Shown in pieces: positions 60,960 to 64,000 of a stretch of 64,000 bases of DNA (positions are counted from its first letter, which is position 1; each line of letters opens with the position of its first letter). The stretch spans positions 10,431,001 through 10,495,000 of the forward strand of contig JANJXV010000037.1 of NCBI GenBank assembly GCA_024803745.1, written 5' to 3'. The position numbers were made by a program, and so were the translations under genes. Source of the stretch: Megascapheus bottae (taxonomy: Eukaryota; Chordata; Mammalia; Rodentia; Geomyidae). The notes beneath the pieces are model-generated. The model was not told the origin of the DNA, did not search any database, and worked only from the letters and a program-made list of their open reading frames with translations.

Positions 60960-61300
60960 CTTTGAAATCTTGGGAAAACCAAAAAGCCCCACAGAGGAAG
61001 GAGTGCCAGAGCCCAGGCACACCCCACCCAGGTTTCTTACAGTTTCTCCCGGCCAAGCTCCAAGGGAAGGTAGGAAGTTTAAACATAGTCATTCAACTCA
61101 ATACCAACTCGAAAGGCCAGGAGGATGGGAGGTGGAGATTGACCAGAACCATGGAGGTAGGTTCCACCTAGCACTTTTGCTTGCCCAGACACACAGGTAA
61201 ATGATTAAGGAAGCATTTCAGACTGCCAGTTGGGAAGAGAGTCGTGGTTCTTGGAAACAGAAAAGCTATCCAGAGGCATAGGGATCCCATGTGTTTTGTT
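60960..61300. other. Unique intergenic sequence
   Basis: Nothing recognisable after the CCAAT pair. Confidence 0.5.
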
Positions 61301-61349
61301 TGTTTGTTTTGCTTTGGGGGACTTTTTGGTTTGGGTTTTCTTTTTTTTT

Positions 61350-61555
61350 TTTCTTTTTTTTTTCTTTTTTTGGTATCAGTCTTAGGACTTGAGCTCAGGG
61401 CCTAAAAACTGTCCTTGAGCTTTCTCAAGGCTAGCGCTCTACCACTTGAGCCACAGCACCACTTCTGGCTTTTTCTATGCATGTGGTACCAAGGAATCCA
61501 ACTCCCGTCTTCATGCATACTAGGCAAGCACTACCACTAGGCCAAACTCCCAGCC
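61350..61555 (-). mobile_element. IDL-Geo SINE
   Basis: Full reverse copy with a long T-rich end. Confidence 0.88.
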
Positions 61556-61569
61556 CCAGTTTTTTGTTT

Positions 61570-62840
61570 TTGTTTTTTAAGGTAGGATTCCAGGTGTACA
61601 GGTCTATCTTTTGTAAGAACTTTATGGTCCATGTCACCAAGTTCTTTAAGCCCACAATGTAGATTGTGAGGTAGGCTCAGTTGGTTTTCCAGCATGACCT
61701 TGAAACTATGTTTTCCTTACAACCTGGACAGGCCCAGATAGGCATAAAGAGCTCAGTGACAGGCTGAAGCCTAGGGGCAGAAGTCCAATGTGTTTGTTCT
61801 GGGCAAAAAGTTCAGCCAGGCAACTCCCAGCAGTTTTCCTTAATGCACACAGATGGGTTCAACAGACCTGAGTCACTCTTGGGGAGGGAGAGAGGTCTGC
61901 ACATTGGCTTCTATGAGCACACAGCCAGCTTCTGTCACAAGATCTCTCCCTTTCCTTCCCACCCAGAGTCAGCCTCTCCTGGGGTTGCCCTTTGCACATC
62001 TAGCCTGGCTTCCTGGCCCAGCATAGATGACTCAGAATTGTGGGGGGGAGGGGAGCTGTCATGGGAGACACTGTGTCTGTGACTATAGCTGAAAAGAAAG
62101 CCCCTCTATATTCTTTTGGTAAATTGGGGCACAGGTGGAAGAATTCTCTCTAATAGGGCTGTAACTCCACTCCAGTTCTTTCCTAGTATCATGACAAGAC
62201 TTTGTCATACAGCCCCAAATAGCCTTCCCCCAAAGCCCAAGAGTGAAGGTTAAGGACAGGCTGTGCCTGTGAATCCTCCTTTGCCTGCTGATGCCTCTTT
62301 CACAGTGGAACCCTGGCTGCTGCAGTAAACATATTCTGTGGGGAAAAGGGGTGTGGGCAGGGGAGCTGGGAAAGGCTGGCATTGCCTAAAAAGAAATGCA
62401 GTAAACAAAACTTAACTAATTAATAAAAACTTGATTGCAGAGACTCATGGATCTAAGAGATTCTACCACCCTCCCAGTGATTCTCAGCTGACTCCAGAGT
62501 TCAACTTACATTGATTCAGTGACTCTGAGCTTAGCTCACACATCTCTGGGACCCAGGGTCTCCGTATAAAGGGTATACCCTCTTTAACCCTCCATGCCCA
62601 GTGATGGCAGCTACAGAGAAATCCTAGAGGCAGTAAAGGGTCCAAGAGTGGCCTAGGAGGATCTTCTCAGAGGCCCAGCTGGTGCCACCTGTGGTCTGGG
62701 AGCAGAGTAGGGCAGGGACAAGATTGCCAAGTCCCAAGTTTCTCACAGATTCATATAATCCAATCTCTCCTCCAGCCTCCCTACCTAACTCATAAATCAC
62801 AGGAAGCTGGGCTGGGCCTAGGTCAGATCAGAAGTGGAGA
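61570..62840. other. Unique intergenic sequence
   Basis: No exon or repeat family is recognised. Confidence 0.5.
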
Positions 62841-63319
62841 GCTCCTATGAGTTTGTGTGTGTATGTGTGTGTGTGTGTGTGTGTATACACACAACATGGG
62901 GAATGTGAAACCCTCCCCCCTCCCACCCCCGCCACCCTGCCACTGCCAGTGGCTCTGAGAAGCTGAAATAATCCCTTGCCATCTGTCTTGTGTTGCTAAC
63001 CCGCTCAGCCGGACAGCTGTCCAGGCCATAGCTCTGCGGGTGGGCAAGTGCAGTTCAGGGAAACAAGGGGCACTGGGGAAGCTAGCCAGCTTTGAGAACC
63101 TGGCAGCATGAACACTAGGTCCTGCTGTAGAGAGGGGAAAATTAAGATCTGAGATGGGACAGGCTTCTAACCATGAGAAAGAGTAGATGGATCGAGAACA
63201 CTTCCCTCAGTAGGCTGGATTTCCAGGTGGACCTGACCCTTCCAGAATGCAGGAGGTTGGCACAATGGCCTGATAGCTTATCCCACATGCCCTTCGTACT
63301 TGTGCGCATGTGCGTGTGT

Positions 63320-63322
<3 letters not shown>

Positions 63323-63360
<38 letters not shown>
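63323..63360. repeat. (CA)n microsatellite
   Basis: About 18 units. Confidence 0.95.
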
Positions 63361-63361
<1 letters not shown>

Positions 63362-63447
63362 TATGTAATAGGGCAGGACTTCTGGGCCCAGGGAAAGAGA
63401 GGAGAGTCATCTTGTCCTTCCCCTGCCTCTAAGAAGGCCTCTGTTCT

Positions 63448-63640
63448 GGGGGCTGTGAGCTTGGCCTAGTGGTAAGAGTGCTTGCCTAGCATGTAGGAAG
63501 ACCTAGGTTTGATTCCTTGGTATCACATATATAGAAAAAAGCCAGAAATGGTGCTGTGGCTCAAGTAGCAAAGCTCTAGCCTTTAGAAAAATACCCAAGG
63601 ACAGTGCTCAGGCCCTGAGTTCAAGCCAGGACTTGGGGGG
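63448..63640 (+). mobile_element. IDL-Geo SINE
   Basis: Full copy ending in a G-run. Confidence 0.9.
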
Positions 63641-63731
63641 GGGGGAGCCTCTGTTCTGGCCTTCTGTGATTTTCCTAGAGCCAGGAGCAGACTCATAGTA
63701 GAGTGGAGGCTCACTGTATTTTGTGTTTGTA

Positions 63732-63732
<1 letters not shown>

Positions 63733-63782
<50 letters not shown>

Positions 63783-63786
63783 CGCG
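63733..63786. repeat. (TG)n(CG)n tract
   Basis: About 20 TG units then about 6 CG units. Confidence 0.95.
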
Positions 63787-63787
63787 T

Positions 63788-64000
63788 GTGCTGGTAGACT
63801 TGAAGTCAGGGCCTGAGCATTATTCCTGAGCTTTTTGGTTCAAGGCTGGTGCTCTATCCCTTGAGCCACACTTCCATGTCTAGCTTTTGAGTAGTTAATT
63901 CAAGATAAGAGTCTCATAGACTTTTCTGACCAGACTTGCTTTGAACCACAATCCTCAGATCACATTCTCCTGAGTAGTTAGTATTAAAGGCATGAGCCAC
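63788..64000 (-). mobile_element. 7SL-Geo SINE, continues past window end
   Basis: Reverse copy reaching ggcatgagccac at the last base. Confidence 0.85.

Noticed and set aside
59128..61027. Overlapping long ORFs on both strands at 59-61 kb
   Set aside because: They are GC-driven, have no recognisable domains and no conserved start, and show competing frames on both strands.

Overview
This window is mammalian nuclear DNA from a rodent. It has spliced genes with GT-AG introns, methylation-type CpG depletion outside a few CpG islands, old L1, L2 and MIR fossils, and very many young SINEs. The dominant SINE is a dimer: a tRNA-Ala/ID-like left half joined to a right half with the signature GGAAGTGGTGCTGTGGCTCAAG. 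This matches the IDL-Geo architecture known from Geomyoidea (kangaroo rats, pocket mice, pocket gophers), so a heteromyid or geomyid is the best guess. A second family puts a 7SL RNA-derived (B1/Alu-like) head on the same right half.

Left part (about 1-19.3 kb, minus strand): the 5' part of PSD2 (EFA6C), an ARF6 guanine-nucleotide exchange factor. Three coding exons can be placed with consistent splice phase: the start-codon exon at 5388-5810, then 3238-3684, then 2689-2883, where the SEC7 domain begins. The rest of the gene lies left of the window. A long SINE-filled intron 1 (about 13.5 kb) separates the coding exons from a CpG island at about 18.6-19.74 kb. That island is the likely promoter and first non-coding exon.

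Right part (about 19.8-64 kb): no protein-coding exon is recognisable. In human, CXXC5 lies upstream of PSD2, so this is probably the PSD2-CXXC5 intergenic interval. It holds dense SINEs, microsatellites and several low-repeat, CpG-bearing blocks (about 42.2, 44.3-44.9, 47.8-48.9, 51.7-52.3, 54.9, 58.6-60.9 kb). These look like candidate distal regulatory elements, with TAAT motifs, paired CCAAT boxes, RFX X-boxes and CTCF-type motifs.

The most unusual locus is 35.2-38.4 kb. A class II (betaretrovirus-like) endogenous retrovirus lies on the minus strand with a 5' LTR, a tRNA-Lys3 primer-binding site and an open gag of about 380 codons. It is cut off abruptly and fused to a 255-bp segment whose near-identical copy lies 2.8 kb to the right. 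The provirus target site is also present, still unoccupied, to the left of the fusion. This is either a recent template-switch rearrangement between an empty and an occupied allele, or an assembly join of two haplotypes.
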